Positions 1 through 8,364 of a stretch of DNA of 64,000 nt are shown here, in pieces. A program made the position numbers and the translations under genes. Within the stretch, counting starts at the first letter, position 1. Each line of letters opens with the position of its first letter. Origin of the DNA: Anaerostipes sp. (lineage in GTDB: Bacteria; Bacillota; Clostridia; Lachnospirales; Lachnospiraceae); contig NZ_JAGZSD010000004.1 of NCBI RefSeq assembly GCF_018381315.1, positions 1-64,000 on the forward strand, read 5' to 3'. The notes beneath the pieces are model-generated. The model was not told where the DNA came from. It made no database searches and saw nothing but the letters and a program-made list of their open reading frames with translations.

Positions 1-162
1 CGCCTCACATTCCCTGGAAAACAGGGGATGCTTATAAAATGGATTGATTCTTGGATGGGGAGACTGTTCAATATACTTGTAGCCCCAGTCTGCCACCTGG
101 TGTACCATCCGGTTGATATCCATCTGTTTTGCCAGAACGTCAACGTCAAATGCTATCTTCAT
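1..162 (-). CDS. sugar phosphate isomerase/epimerase, 5' fragment
   Basis: Only the first 54 codons are in the window; the gene runs off the left edge. The start (ATG at 162) follows a GAAAGGAGAAATG context, so the beginning is real. The visible residues (MKIAFDVDVLAKQMD, then VADWGYKYIEQSPHPRIN) resemble the first strand and helix of xylose-isomerase-like TIM barrels, the fold also used by IolE, IolH and IolI. It lies 24 bases downstream of iolE on the same strand and is probably the next gene of the inositol operon. The exact function cannot be set from the fragment. Confidence 0.75.
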   Translation of the reverse strand, partial: MKIAFDVDVLAKQMDINRMVHQVADWGYKYIEQSPHPRINPFYKHPLFSRECEA

Positions 163-186
163 AAGACATTTCTCCTTTCATAAGAT

Positions 187-1089
187 TTATAAACCTGTCT
201 TTTCTGCAATATATTTTCTTGCTTTTACTGCATATTCCAGAGGATTGGCAACTGCAGGGTCCTGCTCTGCTTCCACTACCACATATCCTTCATAACCGCT
301 TTTCTCAATAATATCAAAGATCGGAGCGAAATCTACATCTCCGTCTCCCGGCACTGTAAAGGTTCCTTTTCTGACTCCTTTTAAAAAGCTCCAGCTTTCC
401 TTTTTGGACTGTGCCACCACGTCAGAACGCAGATCTTTTAAATGTATATGCCTTGTTCTGTCTATGTATTTTCCAAGCACTTTGACAGGGTCGATTCCTG
501 CAAAAGAACAGTGTCCGCTGTCAAACAGCAGATAAACAAGATCCGGGTCAACTTCCGCCATAAAACGGTCAATTTCTTCCTCCGTCTGAACCACAGTTCC
601 CATATGATGGTGGAAAGTAAGCGTCATGCCTTTGTCTTTTGCGATCTTGCCAAGCTTATTTAATCCTTCTGCCAGCAGTTTCCACTCCTCATCATTCATC
701 ACATATTTTCCTTCAAAAATAGGCTGATCTTTTCCCTGGGTGCTGTAGCTCTGCTCTGATACACCGATTACTTTTGCCCCCATTGCTTTGAGAAAATCTG
801 TCTGAGCGATAAATTCCTTCTCAGTTTCTTCATACGGCCTGGAGATTAGAAAACTGGAAAACCAGCAGTTGCAGATCTCAATCCCTCTGATATCCAATGC
901 TCTTTTTAAAACATCAACATCTTTAGGGTACTTTCCTCCGATCTCTGAACCTGTAAATCCAGCCAGGGCCATCTCACTGACACACTGCTCAAAGGTATTT
1001 TCTTTCCCAAGATCCGGCATGTCATCATTGGTCCACCCAATCGGTGCGATCCCTAATTTTACTTTGTTCTTATCCAACATTTCTATCAT
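187..1089 (-). CDS. iolE: myo-inosose-2 dehydratase IolE
   Basis: A 300-residue protein with the IolE signature near the N-terminus (GIAPIGWTNDDMPDLG, then GFTGSEIGGKYP) and the metal-binding TIM-barrel elements HHHMGT, DSGH and the E of VVVEAEQDP. IolE dehydrates 2-keto-myo-inositol in cytoplasmic inositol breakdown. The start is ambiguous: ATG at 1089 has AGGA about 8 bases upstream, while an in-frame ATG at 1080 sits 11 bases from AGAGG. It is 18 bases downstream of a GPH transporter and upstream of another isomerase/epimerase gene, in one minus-strand operon. Length and motifs fit the family well. Confidence 0.93.
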   Translation of the reverse strand: MIEMLDKNKVKLGIAPIGWTNDDMPDLGKENTFEQCVSEMALAGFTGSEIGGKYPKDVDVLKRALDIRGIEICNCWFSSFLISRPYEETEKEFIAQTDFLKAMGAKVIGVSEQSYSTQGKDQPIFEGKYVMNDEEWKLLAEGLNKLGKIAKDKGMTLTFHHHMGTVVQTEEEIDRFMAEVDPDLVYLLFDSGHCSFAGIDPVKVLGKYIDRTRHIHLKDLRSDVVAQSKKESWSFLKGVRKGTFTVPGDGDVDFAPIFDIIEKSGYEGYVVVEAEQDPAVANPLEYAVKARKYIAEKTGL

Positions 1090-1107
1090 TACCTCTTTCC
1101 TGTTTTC

Positions 1108-2547
1108 CTAAAGCTTCCCTGAGAGTTCCCTCACAGTCAGTTCTGCTATCATTTCTTTATATGTCTTATCCAGTTTATAGCACAATGCGATCAGCATCAT
1201 CACAACCCATACCACAATCGGCACATACAGGTAAGTAGCTTTGATGACTGCAATAGCAGCCGGTGCCTGCTCAGCCGCTGTCTGGGCCATTCCGTTATAT
1301 CCCACATAGGACAATGCAGCTCCAAGTGCGGCATTGGTAATGCCTGCCCCAAACTTCTGTCCAAAACTCATGGATGAGAACATAAGACCCTCAATCCGTT
1401 TTCCTGTCTTCCACTGTCCATACTCTATGGCATCACTGGGCAGTGAATACTGAACTCCATAGAACGGTGACATTCCGATACCACGAATGATAGAAGAGAA
1501 AATCGCCAGCGGCACACTGGTAATGTTAAATAAAAAGACAATCTGTCCGGCAATTCCCAGAAAACATCCGGCCACGATCATATTCCTTTTTCCATACTTG
1601 GGTATAAGTTTTGGAAGAAGAAGGATCACAAAGATCATTGGTACTTTCTCTGCCATTGACAGCGGCATAACCAGGTTTACATCGTTCAGTACATACTGGC
1701 AGTAATAGGTCAGGTCGATTCCAAGAATGATCTGGTAAATTGTATAAAACAGCATCAGTCCCAGAGAAATCAGAAAATATCTGTTTTTAACCATAAGCTT
1801 CAAAGCAGTAAAAACCGGAAGCTTTTCTTCTGTTTTTTCAGAAACCTTAACACGTTCTTTACAGCAGCGGAATGTGTTTAAAAGGATGAGGACAGAGATG
1901 ACAGAAAACACTGCTGTGACAATAATCCAGGCAAGCTGGGTATTGTCAATTTTTACTGCCACCCAGTTGATGATCGGAAGCGTAAGTGCTGTAACGACCA
2001 TACTTGCTGTAATGGACAGAGACATACGAATGTTGCTGATGGTCTCTCTCTCATGTTTGTCCCGGCTCATCAGAGACCCGAGGGTGTGGAACGGCTGGCT
2101 GATTCCCGTATACATAACTGTATTAAGTAAGTTATATGTAATGAACACATATGCTGCCTGCACAGTTTTTGTACCGTGCGGTACTGTCATCAACAGTACC
2201 GCGGCAATTGCATAGGGAATGACCAGCCTTAAGATCCAAACTCTGGATTTGCCATATTTGGAATGAGTCCGGTCGATGATCGTTCCCATAATGACATCAG
2301 AAACTCCGTCAAATGCCCGGGAAGCGAGCATGATCATACCAATGACTCCTGCGGAGAGCCCGATAACATTTGTATAGAAGTAAACCAGCAGAGTATTGGC
2401 CAAAGTATACACAACGGTCAGTGCAGGGTCACCTACACAGTACGCAAGCTTCTCTGACAACTTTACCTTGGCAAACTCGCCCTCTAATTCTTCATAATTT
2501 TCTTCCGCATTCATGTTCATCTTTAAAGTTTGTTCACTCATAGACAT
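1108..2547 (-). CDS. GPH-family sugar:cation symporter, probably for inositol
   Basis: A 479-residue membrane protein with about 12 hydrophobic segments. The N-terminal region (EKLAYCVGDPALTVVYTLANT, then RAFDGVSDVIMGTIIDRTHSKYGKSR) is the hallmark of glycoside-pentoside-hexuronide:cation symporters (MelB type): the D-G-x-x-D-x-x-x-G and R-x-x-x-G-K-x-R pattern of the first cytoplasmic loop. It lies between iolE and an IolI-like gene in the same operon, so inositol or a derivative is the likely substrate; this is inferred from position only. The start at 2547 has an AAGGGGGAC ribosome binding site. There is a second in-frame ATG two codons later. Confidence 0.88.
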   Translation of the reverse strand: MSMSEQTLKMNMNAEENYEELEGEFAKVKLSEKLAYCVGDPALTVVYTLANTLLVYFYTNVIGLSAGVIGMIMLASRAFDGVSDVIMGTIIDRTHSKYGKSRVWILRLVIPYAIAAVLLMTVPHGTKTVQAAYVFITYNLLNTVMYTGISQPFHTLGSLMSRDKHERETISNIRMSLSITASMVVTALTLPIINWVAVKIDNTQLAWIIVTAVFSVISVLILLNTFRCCKERVKVSEKTEEKLPVFTALKLMVKNRYFLISLGLMLFYTIYQIILGIDLTYYCQYVLNDVNLVMPLSMAEKVPMIFVILLLPKLIPKYGKRNMIVAGCFLGIAGQIVFLFNITSVPLAIFSSIIRGIGMSPFYGVQYSLPSDAIEYGQWKTGKRIEGLMFSSMSFGQKFGAGITNAALGAALSYVGYNGMAQTAAEQAPAAIAVIKATYLYVPIVVWVVMMLIALCYKLDKTYKEMIAELTVRELSGKL

Positions 2548-2565
2548 CTTTGTCCCCCTTATGCT

Positions 2566-3399
2566 TTATGCAAAGTATTTTGCTACGAAATCCCTTGTCA
2601 CCTCAGCAGACTTTTTCACATTTTCGTCATGGGACATTTCATAATATTCCGGACGGAATTCTTCGATTGTACATACTCCGTCAAATCCGATCTTCTTTAA
2701 GGCAGCTGCGATTCCTGCATGATCTACTACACCTTCTCCCGGCCACAGACGTTTGTCATCGCCGCATGATCCAAGCGGCAGGTCTTCACAGTCATTCAGG
2801 TGGTATGCAAAAATCTTCCTGCCGTCTGCTGCTTCTAAATCTTCCAGCTTAGAACACATCTCATGGAAATGGAAGGTATCTACTGTGACACCAACATTGT
2901 CACGGTTTACAGTCTTTACTACATCATAAGCAGTGCCAAACTGATTGATAGAGCAGTTTGGTGCTCCGCAGAATTCCAGAGAAATTTTGATATCTTCCCC
3001 GACTTTATCAGATAAATAACGGAGACGTTCTGCAGCTTCTTCCTTAATTTCCGTAATGCTCTTATCCTTTACATCAAAAGAAGGAACTGTAATCAGCATC
3101 TTCATGCCGATAGCCTTGCATACTTCAATGATAAAATCAGTCTCTTCATCGATCTCTTTAACACCGGCTTCATCTCTCTGGTTAAAGAAAATCAGAGTAT
3201 TGTAAGCCCATGGCTTTAAGTTGTGGTTTTTAAACCAGTCAGCAAGATCTTCCAGTGTATGTTCTTTCAGGTAATCCTTCACACAGTCAAATCTGATCTC
3301 TATATAATCAAAACCATATTTTTCACAAGCTTCCAGGTCTGCCATTAAAGACTGTCCTTTACACTCTAATGCAGTTGCTTCATTAAATCCAATTTTCAT
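2566..3399 (-). CDS. sugar phosphate isomerase/epimerase, IolI-like
   Basis: A 277-residue TIM-barrel protein of the xylose-isomerase-like family. MKIGFNEATALECKG and FDYIEIRFDCVKDYL at the N-terminus resemble 2-keto-myo-inositol isomerase (IolI). Likely metal ligands are E of SLEFCGA, D of VDTFHFHEM, H of YHLNDC and E of IEEFRPEYYE. The ribosome binding site CAGGAGGATTTAG precedes ATG 3399. It sits between iolG and the GPH transporter, so it most likely interconverts inosose isomers in the inositol pathway. IolH or a D-psicose-epimerase-like role cannot be excluded. Confidence 0.82.
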   Translation of the reverse strand: MKIGFNEATALECKGQSLMADLEACEKYGFDYIEIRFDCVKDYLKEHTLEDLADWFKNHNLKPWAYNTLIFFNQRDEAGVKEIDEETDFIIEVCKAIGMKMLITVPSFDVKDKSITEIKEEAAERLRYLSDKVGEDIKISLEFCGAPNCSINQFGTAYDVVKTVNRDNVGVTVDTFHFHEMCSKLEDLEAADGRKIFAYHLNDCEDLPLGSCGDDKRLWPGEGVVDHAGIAAALKKIGFDGVCTIEEFRPEYYEMSHDENVKKSAEVTRDFVAKYFA

Positions 3400-3468
3400 T
3401 TCTAAATCCTCCTGAATTATGTATAGATCCTGTATATGCCCTTGGGGCGGTACCGCGGCCTTTCCGTT

Positions 3469-4473
3469 TTATTTATAAAAATCCGGTTTTTCAGCTGTCA
3501 CGATCGGTTCAATCTGCCCTGTTTCCTGAGCTTTTACCAAAGCGTCTGCTGTCACAGCTGCCAGATATCCGTCCCAGGCAGTAGGTCCGTTAATCACTCC
3601 CTGCTCTGCACAGTCAACCCAGTTCTGCACTTCTGTATCATAAGCATCTTCAAATCTTACAAAACAGTCTGTATCAATCGCCGCAGATACAGATGCATTC
3701 TTTCGGATGCTCGGATAAGAAGGCTCAGCCATCTTGATCGCACCGTCTTCACATACGACTTCACAGTTAATGTCATATCCAAATTTGCAGTTAACAAACA
3801 CTTCTACATCGATGCAGATTCCCTTTTTTGTACGGAGAAGCATGATCTGAGGATCCTTTAATTCAGAATGAGAGTATTTTGTTACTTTCGGCATGATGAC
3901 CTGAGCACTTTCATATTCATCATCTACCAGCCAGTGCAGTGTATCAATCTCGTGGATCGCTGTGTCATGAACTGCCATCGGAGTGTTATAGTTTGTGCCG
4001 ACTTCCGGATTTCTGTGTGTACAGTGGAGAATCAGCGGCTCACCGTATTCTCCGGACTGAAGTGCCTCTTTTACCTGAACATATCCTTTATCATATCTTC
4101 TCATAAATCCAAGCTGAATCAAATGTTTTCCTGAAGCAGCCTCTGCATCTACAACCTTCTTGCAGTCGTCTGCTGTTGTTGCCAGAGGTTTTTCACAGAA
4201 AACTCTTTTCCCAGCCTCAATTGCCTGAAGCAAAGAATCTGTGTGGGCAAAACCAGGGGATACGATAAATACAGCGTCCACGTCAGGATCATTGATCAGA
4301 TCTTTTCCGTCTGTATATACCTTAGCTCCTCCAGCCAATGCAGCTGCTTCCTTTGCTCCTTCTTCAAAAACATCAGAAACTGCTGTTACTTTTGCTCCCT
4401 GGATCTTGTTTGTAAGCCGTTTGATATGGTCTTTTCCCATTCCGCCGCATCCGATTACACCTACATTTAACAT
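3469..4473 (-). CDS. iolG: inositol 2-dehydrogenase-type Gfo/Idh/MocA oxidoreductase
   Basis: A 334-residue NAD(P)-dependent dehydrogenase. The N-terminus MLNVGVIGCGGMGKDHI is a Rossmann nucleotide-binding motif, followed by VFCEKPLATT, whose Lys is catalytic in the family, and by HEIDTLHWLVDDEYE. It probably oxidises myo-inositol to scyllo-inosose, the first step of the pathway. A start 14 codons further upstream is open, but ATG 4473 has an excellent ATGGAGGTAGAACA ribosome binding site, so I use it. It is the first gene of the operon and directly follows an operator-containing promoter. The exact polyol substrate is inferred from neighbours. Confidence 0.88.
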   Translation of the reverse strand: MLNVGVIGCGGMGKDHIKRLTNKIQGAKVTAVSDVFEEGAKEAAALAGGAKVYTDGKDLINDPDVDAVFIVSPGFAHTDSLLQAIEAGKRVFCEKPLATTADDCKKVVDAEAASGKHLIQLGFMRRYDKGYVQVKEALQSGEYGEPLILHCTHRNPEVGTNYNTPMAVHDTAIHEIDTLHWLVDDEYESAQVIMPKVTKYSHSELKDPQIMLLRTKKGICIDVEVFVNCKFGYDINCEVVCEDGAIKMAEPSYPSIRKNASVSAAIDTDCFVRFEDAYDTEVQNWVDCAEQGVINGPTAWDGYLAAVTADALVKAQETGQIEPIVTAEKPDFYK

Positions 4474-4530
4474 TGTTCTACCTCCATATGTTTGTTTATT
4501 GATTACTTGTTTCATTTAGATTGTGAATTC

Positions 4531-4559
4531 ATGATAACATTGCGTGCGCGTGCACGCAA
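4531..4559 (-). promoter_or_regulatory. iol operon promoter with LacI-type operator
   Basis: Read on the minus strand there is TTGCGT at 4554-4559, 17 bases, then TATCAT at 4531-4536 with an upstream TG (extended -10). The -35 box and spacer lie inside TTGCGTGCGCGTGCACGCAA (4540-4559), a 20-bp near-perfect palindrome (9 of 10 paired positions) with the central CG typical of LacI-family sites. Occupancy would block the promoter. A related site lies in the promoter of the adjacent LacI gene, which makes that protein the likely repressor. Confidence 0.75.
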
Positions 4560-4738
4560 TCAACAACATGCACAATAATTCCAATAAATCTTTAGATAAT
4601 TTCACCTATACTATTCTATTTGCACAAAAAAATACAACACCAGCAGCTGATATTGTATTTTTATTTATACAATTTGTATAAACCTTCTCTTTTATATGGT
4701 TATATTTCGATAATATTTATATTATATTTTGATTAACA

Positions 4739-5767
4739 TTATAAATTACATCTTGTTTTAATCACAATATCCGTATACCAAAACTCTCCCTGTCTTGTAG
4801 GATTACCGCAGAGCGTATGAAATAATTCCATAACAGACTCATATCCCTGGACATAGGAATTCTGTCTCAGGATAAAGTTAATCACGCCGTGTTTTAAGTT
4901 TTGGCGGTTCTCGCCTTCATAGTCATGTGCGATTACTTTGATCTTCTGGTCAAGCCGATACTTCTTCAACGTATCACAGACCCCGCTTTCTCCCTGGGCT
5001 GTAAGATAAATCCCGGCAAGATCCGGGGTCTCTTCCAGCTGTTCTTCCAGAAGCTTTCCCGCCACCCAGTCGTCATCATATGCGTATCTCGGCTCCATTA
5101 CCTGCACTTTGGGATAATGATGTACAAGTTCATCCATAAACCCTCTTGTACGCTCCATAGTCGCCACATTTTCCTGAGATCCCGACAGAATCATTACTTT
5201 GGCGTCCTCCGGAATGATTTCTCCCATAAGCCCCCCGGCTACCCGCCCGCTGGCATAAGAATCCTGTCCGATAAAACAAAGTCTCTTTGTATCTTCCAGA
5301 TCAGAGTTAATGGTTATGACGGAGACCCCGTCTTTTTCTACGAACTCATCAATGGTTCTTTTCAGCAGTTCATCATCGGCGGGAACCAGCGCGATTCCTT
5401 TTACTCCGGCCTCCCTGAAATCCTTCATTGTCTTCAGAAGTTTTTTTACATCTCCGCCGTGAATACGTTCTACAAACACATGTCCCCCAAAGCGTTCCAC
5501 CTCTTCTTTTGCAGATTCTGTCCCTTCCAGCACTGCTTTCATAAACGGGGTCTCTGCATATTGTATGATAACTCCGATCTGCAGGGCATAATTGGCTGTA
5601 GAAAGTGCCTTTGCCGCCATGTTGGGCTGATACCCAAGTTCTTTTGCTATTTCTTTGATCCGTTCTGCCACTTCCGGCCGGATTCTTCCCCTGTTGTTCA
5701 GTGCCCTGTCCACCGTACCTCTGGATACACCGGCCAAATCTGCAATCTGCTGTATTGTTACTGCCAT
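4739..5767 (-). CDS. LacI-family regulator of the inositol operon
   Basis: A 342-residue repressor: LacI helix-turn-helix at residues 2-45 (VTIQQIADLAGVSRGTVDRA, then LNNRGRIRPEV), then a periplasmic-binding-protein-like sensor (IGVIIQYAETPFMKAVLEG onward). The start is ATG 5767, preceded by GGGAGGAGAGGAAGA; a longer frame exists but has no such site. The RGTVDRALN recognition helix and the type-1 binding-protein-like domain resemble regulators paired with inositol or ribose-type ligands. It lies upstream of the inositol operon and has its own operator-bearing promoter, so autoregulation is likely. The ligand is not known from sequence. Confidence 0.88.
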   Translation of the reverse strand: MAVTIQQIADLAGVSRGTVDRALNNRGRIRPEVAERIKEIAKELGYQPNMAAKALSTANYALQIGVIIQYAETPFMKAVLEGTESAKEEVERFGGHVFVERIHGGDVKKLLKTMKDFREAGVKGIALVPADDELLKRTIDEFVEKDGVSVITINSDLEDTKRLCFIGQDSYASGRVAGGLMGEIIPEDAKVMILSGSQENVATMERTRGFMDELVHHYPKVQVMEPRYAYDDDWVAGKLLEEQLEETPDLAGIYLTAQGESGVCDTLKKYRLDQKIKVIAHDYEGENRQNLKHGVINFILRQNSYVQGYESVMELFHTLCGNPTRQGEFWYTDIVIKTRCNL

Positions 5768-5782
5768 TCTTCCTCTCCTCCC

Positions 5783-5838
5783 GCGTTCCCGTGCACGCAT
5801 TTCTGGTATTATTATATCACAGCGTGACAAATATGCAA
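5783..5838 (-). promoter_or_regulatory. promoter and operator of the LacI-family gene
   Basis: Minus-strand TTGCAT (5833-5838), 16 bases, TATAAT (5811-5816). Between the -10 box and the ribosome binding site is GCGTTCCCGTGCACGC (5783-5798). It shares the half-site CGTGCACGCA with the strong palindrome in the iolG promoter, but the other half is degenerate. This suggests weaker self-repression by the same protein. Confidence 0.65.
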
Positions 5839-5944
5839 TAACAAAGCGGGCATGTCCACCTCAGCTCCCCAAACACTCACTCTTTCAGGGACTTGTTCAC
5901 TTTGCGCACCTAATGCGGTTTGCCAAAGGCAAATAGTTTCTCTG

Positions 5945-6010
5945 TACATTTGTGCGCATCCTGCACGAAGCGTTTTTTATTTCATAGGACGCACTTTCCT
6001 ATGAAATAAA
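5945..6010. repeat. intergenic repeat element, copy A (hairpin plus conserved core)
   Basis: The element holds ATTTGTGCGCATCCTGCACG with a short AAGCG continuation, then a 17-bp inverted repeat TTTTTTATTTCATAGGA / TCCTATGAAATAAAAAA around a 7-base loop. A second copy with the same order and a clearly related core (GCATCCTGCA) is at 27110-27183. In both, the element lies just beyond the terminator of a minus-strand gene. The rest of the 5839-6121 stretch contains a small TTTGCC-aaa-GGCAAA hairpin (5919-5933) and no gene. Confidence 0.6.
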
Positions 6011-6050
6011 AAAAGAAGTCCGCTGTTTCATCAGCAGACCTCTTCTTTTA
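6011..6050 (-). terminator. intrinsic terminator of the aldolase gene
   Basis: On the minus strand AAAAGAAGAGGTCTGCTG, loop ATGAAA, CAGCGGACTTCTTTTTTT forms a stem with one or two mismatches ending in a T-run. It lies 72 bases beyond the stop of the gene that ends at 6122. Confidence 0.75.
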
Positions 6051-6121
6051 ACAAAATATAATTTTAGTACATAGCTGTACGTACTGACATGATATGTAAG
6101 TTAAGCGTATTTCATAAACTC

Positions 6122-6958
6122 TTATTTACAATTAAAAATCCCGATATGGCGTTTTACATTGTCATAAACGCCTTTTACCATAGCTTCGTTCATATCAAAA
6201 TAATTATGTTTTCCCTCTGTTTTGATATATTTTTCTACTTCCTTTGTCAAACTGTTGAAACTTGCCGTTGCAATATTGACTTTACAGATTCCAAGAGAGA
6301 TCGCCTTTCTGAAGTCATCATCTGTAATACCGCTTCCCCCGTGGAGTACCAACGGTTTGTTTGTGATGTTCCGGATCTCCTCCAACACACCGAACTCCAG
6401 TGTCGGTGCCACAGGATAGTCTCCATGTGCATTTCCGATAGCTACAGCCAATGCATCTACACCAGTCTCCTCACAGAACACTTTGGCGTCCTGAGGATTT
6501 GTACACTGGATTCCGTGATCACTCTTTCCATCTTCACTTCCGCCCACAAGTCCCAGTTCAGCTTCCACTGTAGCTCCATACTGGGCTGCCAGTTCCGCCA
6601 CTTCTTTTGTCTTTCTTATATTTTCTTCAAACGGATCTCTGGAAGCATCGAGCATGACAGAAGTAAATCCTAATTCCAACGCTTTTTTTACAGTCTCAAT
6701 CGTCAGTCCATGGTCCAAATGTACTGCCACATCCACTTTTGCTTCCTTTGCAGCCTGCACCATCATAGGCCCCATAAGATGCAGAGGTGAGTGGGCAAGA
6801 CGTACTTCTGCAATCTGAAGAATGATCGGCGTATTCATCTCTTCTGCTGCCATGACTGCCCCTTTGACCATCTCCATATTTCCAACACTGAATGCACCGC
6901 ATCCTCTGTTTTCCTGTTTTGCCTGCTCTAATAACTGTTTCATTTTTACTAATGCCAT
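6122..6958 (-). CDS. class II fructose-bisphosphate/tagatose-type aldolase
   Basis: A 278-residue zinc-dependent class II aldolase. The family signatures are visible: GAFSVGNMEMVKG, VAVHLDHG (His ligand and Asp), TSVMLDASR, EAELGLVGGSEDG, AIGNAHGDY and LHGGSGI, plus KVNIATA. It probably cleaves a ketose bisphosphate or a deoxy-keto-gluconate phosphate. Its position beside the inositol genes suggests the IolJ role (2-deoxy-5-keto-D-gluconate 6-phosphate aldolase), but tagatose or fructose bisphosphate aldolase are real alternatives. ATG 6958 has GAAAGGAAG 8 bases upstream; a TTG two codons earlier is less likely. It ends in its own terminator. Confidence 0.87.
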   Translation of the reverse strand: MALVKMKQLLEQAKQENRGCGAFSVGNMEMVKGAVMAAEEMNTPIILQIAEVRLAHSPLHLMGPMMVQAAKEAKVDVAVHLDHGLTIETVKKALELGFTSVMLDASRDPFEENIRKTKEVAELAAQYGATVEAELGLVGGSEDGKSDHGIQCTNPQDAKVFCEETGVDALAVAIGNAHGDYPVAPTLEFGVLEEIRNITNKPLVLHGGSGITDDDFRKAISLGICKVNIATASFNSLTKEVEKYIKTEGKHNYFDMNEAMVKGVYDNVKRHIGIFNCK

Positions 6959-6985
6959 AATCAATACTTCCTTTCTTTTTTATAC

Positions 6986-8221
6986 CTACTGTAATTTTAT
7001 CTGTGGCTGTAATTCCTGCCCCTCATGCTGCAGGGCCTCATGCTTTATCTCTTTTTCCAGCCTGCATAAAAACATAAACGCTGCTGCTGAAAAAATAAAA
7101 CCAATAACAAATGTAGTGTTCACAGGATAATGCCCTGCGGAAATAACGTTTGTAATACATGGAGACAGTGCAGTGACAACAATGATCCCAAACATTACAA
7201 TCCCATAGTTCTGTCCGGAATGTTTCAGGCCAAAAATAGAGCTTGAAAGGGATGGAAAGCTTCCCATAATACCTCCGAAACATCCATAAATCAGAATCAC
7301 TGCCAGGGTAGTGAGCAGTCTCTGACCTGTCACTAGAAACAGCATTGCTGCCATAGAGAGCAGAATCACACCTTTGATACACCGGATTCTGCCGATTTTA
7401 TCTGAAAGGGACGGAAGCACCAGCCTCATCCCTGCATTCAATATAGAGCCTGTCATAACTGATCCCACTGCAAGGGCTGTGCTGACACCCCGGTCAATCT
7501 GAAGTGTCTGTGACAGCGGCGAGGTCAGATAATATGCCATAAGCCCGCACATCATCGTGCATAAAAGATAGTAGAACTTCTTAGTTTTTACCATTTCTGC
7601 AGAAGTGTACTGATGACTCTCTCCGTAAGATACGGTTTCTTTATCCTCTGCAGCTGCATCCGGTTTCCTGATAAATAATGTACCCAGAATCCATGAAACT
7701 CCAATCAGAACCCCGACGATCAAAAACGCCAGCTGCGGTCCTCCTGCTTCCAGAAGACTTTTACTGACCGGTGCCATAATAAGACCGCAAATCCCGTTTG
7801 CCGTTATCACAACGCCGGAAGCAAAACCTGTTCTTTTCGGAAACCATTTTTGTGCTGTGGAAAGAATCGGTGCGTAGATCATGCCTGATCCAATACCCTG
7901 CAGTACTCCAAATGTTATGTACATCCATATAGGTGAAGGCAGAAGCATGTACCTTGAACTCAATACTCCAGCAGTAAGGATGGCCCCTCCTATAAACACA
8001 GCTGGTACAGGACCTTTTCTATCCTGAAGCCTGCCTCCTAAAATATTCCCCAATACAAAAAACATAGTAGGCAGATAAAAGCATATGGATGCCTGACCAG
8101 TGCTCCATCCTGTGGTTTTCATTACATACGGCTGATAAATAGACCAGACATGGGGATATCCGGTAAACAATATGGCGAAGGCTCCAAAGGCCATCATTAC
8201 ATTTCGTTTTTTACTGTTCAT
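6986..8221 (-). CDS. OFA-type MFS transporter (oxalate:formate antiporter-like)
   Basis: A 411-residue major facilitator with 12 predicted membrane segments. The N-terminal half has GAFAILFTGYPHVWSIYQPY and FGVLQGIGSGMIYAPI, and WFPKRTGFASGVVITANG is typical of the oxalate:formate antiporter subfamily. The ATG at 8221 has GGGAAG six bases upstream; upstream in-frame codons cover the promoter and are not coding. It is expressed from a consensus promoter 50 bases upstream and leads into the aldolase gene 27 bases later, so the two form one unit. A carboxylate substrate is likely but not identifiable. Confidence 0.85.
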   Translation of the reverse strand: MNSKKRNVMMAFGAFAILFTGYPHVWSIYQPYVMKTTGWSTGQASICFYLPTMFFVLGNILGGRLQDRKGPVPAVFIGGAILTAGVLSSRYMLLPSPIWMYITFGVLQGIGSGMIYAPILSTAQKWFPKRTGFASGVVITANGICGLIMAPVSKSLLEAGGPQLAFLIVGVLIGVSWILGTLFIRKPDAAAEDKETVSYGESHQYTSAEMVKTKKFYYLLCTMMCGLMAYYLTSPLSQTLQIDRGVSTALAVGSVMTGSILNAGMRLVLPSLSDKIGRIRCIKGVILLSMAAMLFLVTGQRLLTTLAVILIYGCFGGIMGSFPSLSSSIFGLKHSGQNYGIVMFGIIVVTALSPCITNVISAGHYPVNTTFVIGFIFSAAAFMFLCRLEKEIKHEALQHEGQELQPQIKLQ

Positions 8222-8270
8222 AACACACTTCCCAACTTTTATGGTTATATTTTGATTATCTTTTGGTATA

Positions 8271-8299
8271 ATATTATCACTTGTTTTGTAAGTTGTCAA
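8271..8299 (-). promoter_or_regulatory. sigma-A promoter of the transporter/aldolase unit
   Basis: Minus-strand TTGACA (8294-8299), 17-base spacer, TAATAT (8271-8276). It lies about 50 bases before the transporter start. Confidence 0.75.
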
Positions 8300-8309
8300 T
8301 CACAAATCA

Positions 8310-8352
8310 AAAAATGGATTGTAATCTTGTGTTAAGATTACAATCCATTTTT
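8310..8352 (-). terminator. terminator of the bcd-etfBA operon
   Basis: A perfect 19-bp inverted repeat (AAAAATGGATTGTAATCTT and its complement) with a 5-base loop, directly after the etfA stop. The A/T ends make it usable in both directions. The gap to the divergently placed transporter promoter is only about 10 bases. Confidence 0.85.
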
Positions 8353-8364
8353 ATATCTATATAT

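Noticed and set aside
3441..3460. GGGGCGGTACCGCGG, which resembles a T-box antiterminator motif on the plus strand
   Set aside because: All genes here are on the minus strand. No plus-strand gene, specifier stem or terminator follows, so there is nothing for a T-box to control.
4901..5827. Long plus-strand frame opposite the LacI-family gene
   Set aside because: It mirrors a well-supported regulator gene, has no ribosome site and matches no family. The same holds for plus-strand frames opposite the surface genes and the hydrogenase.
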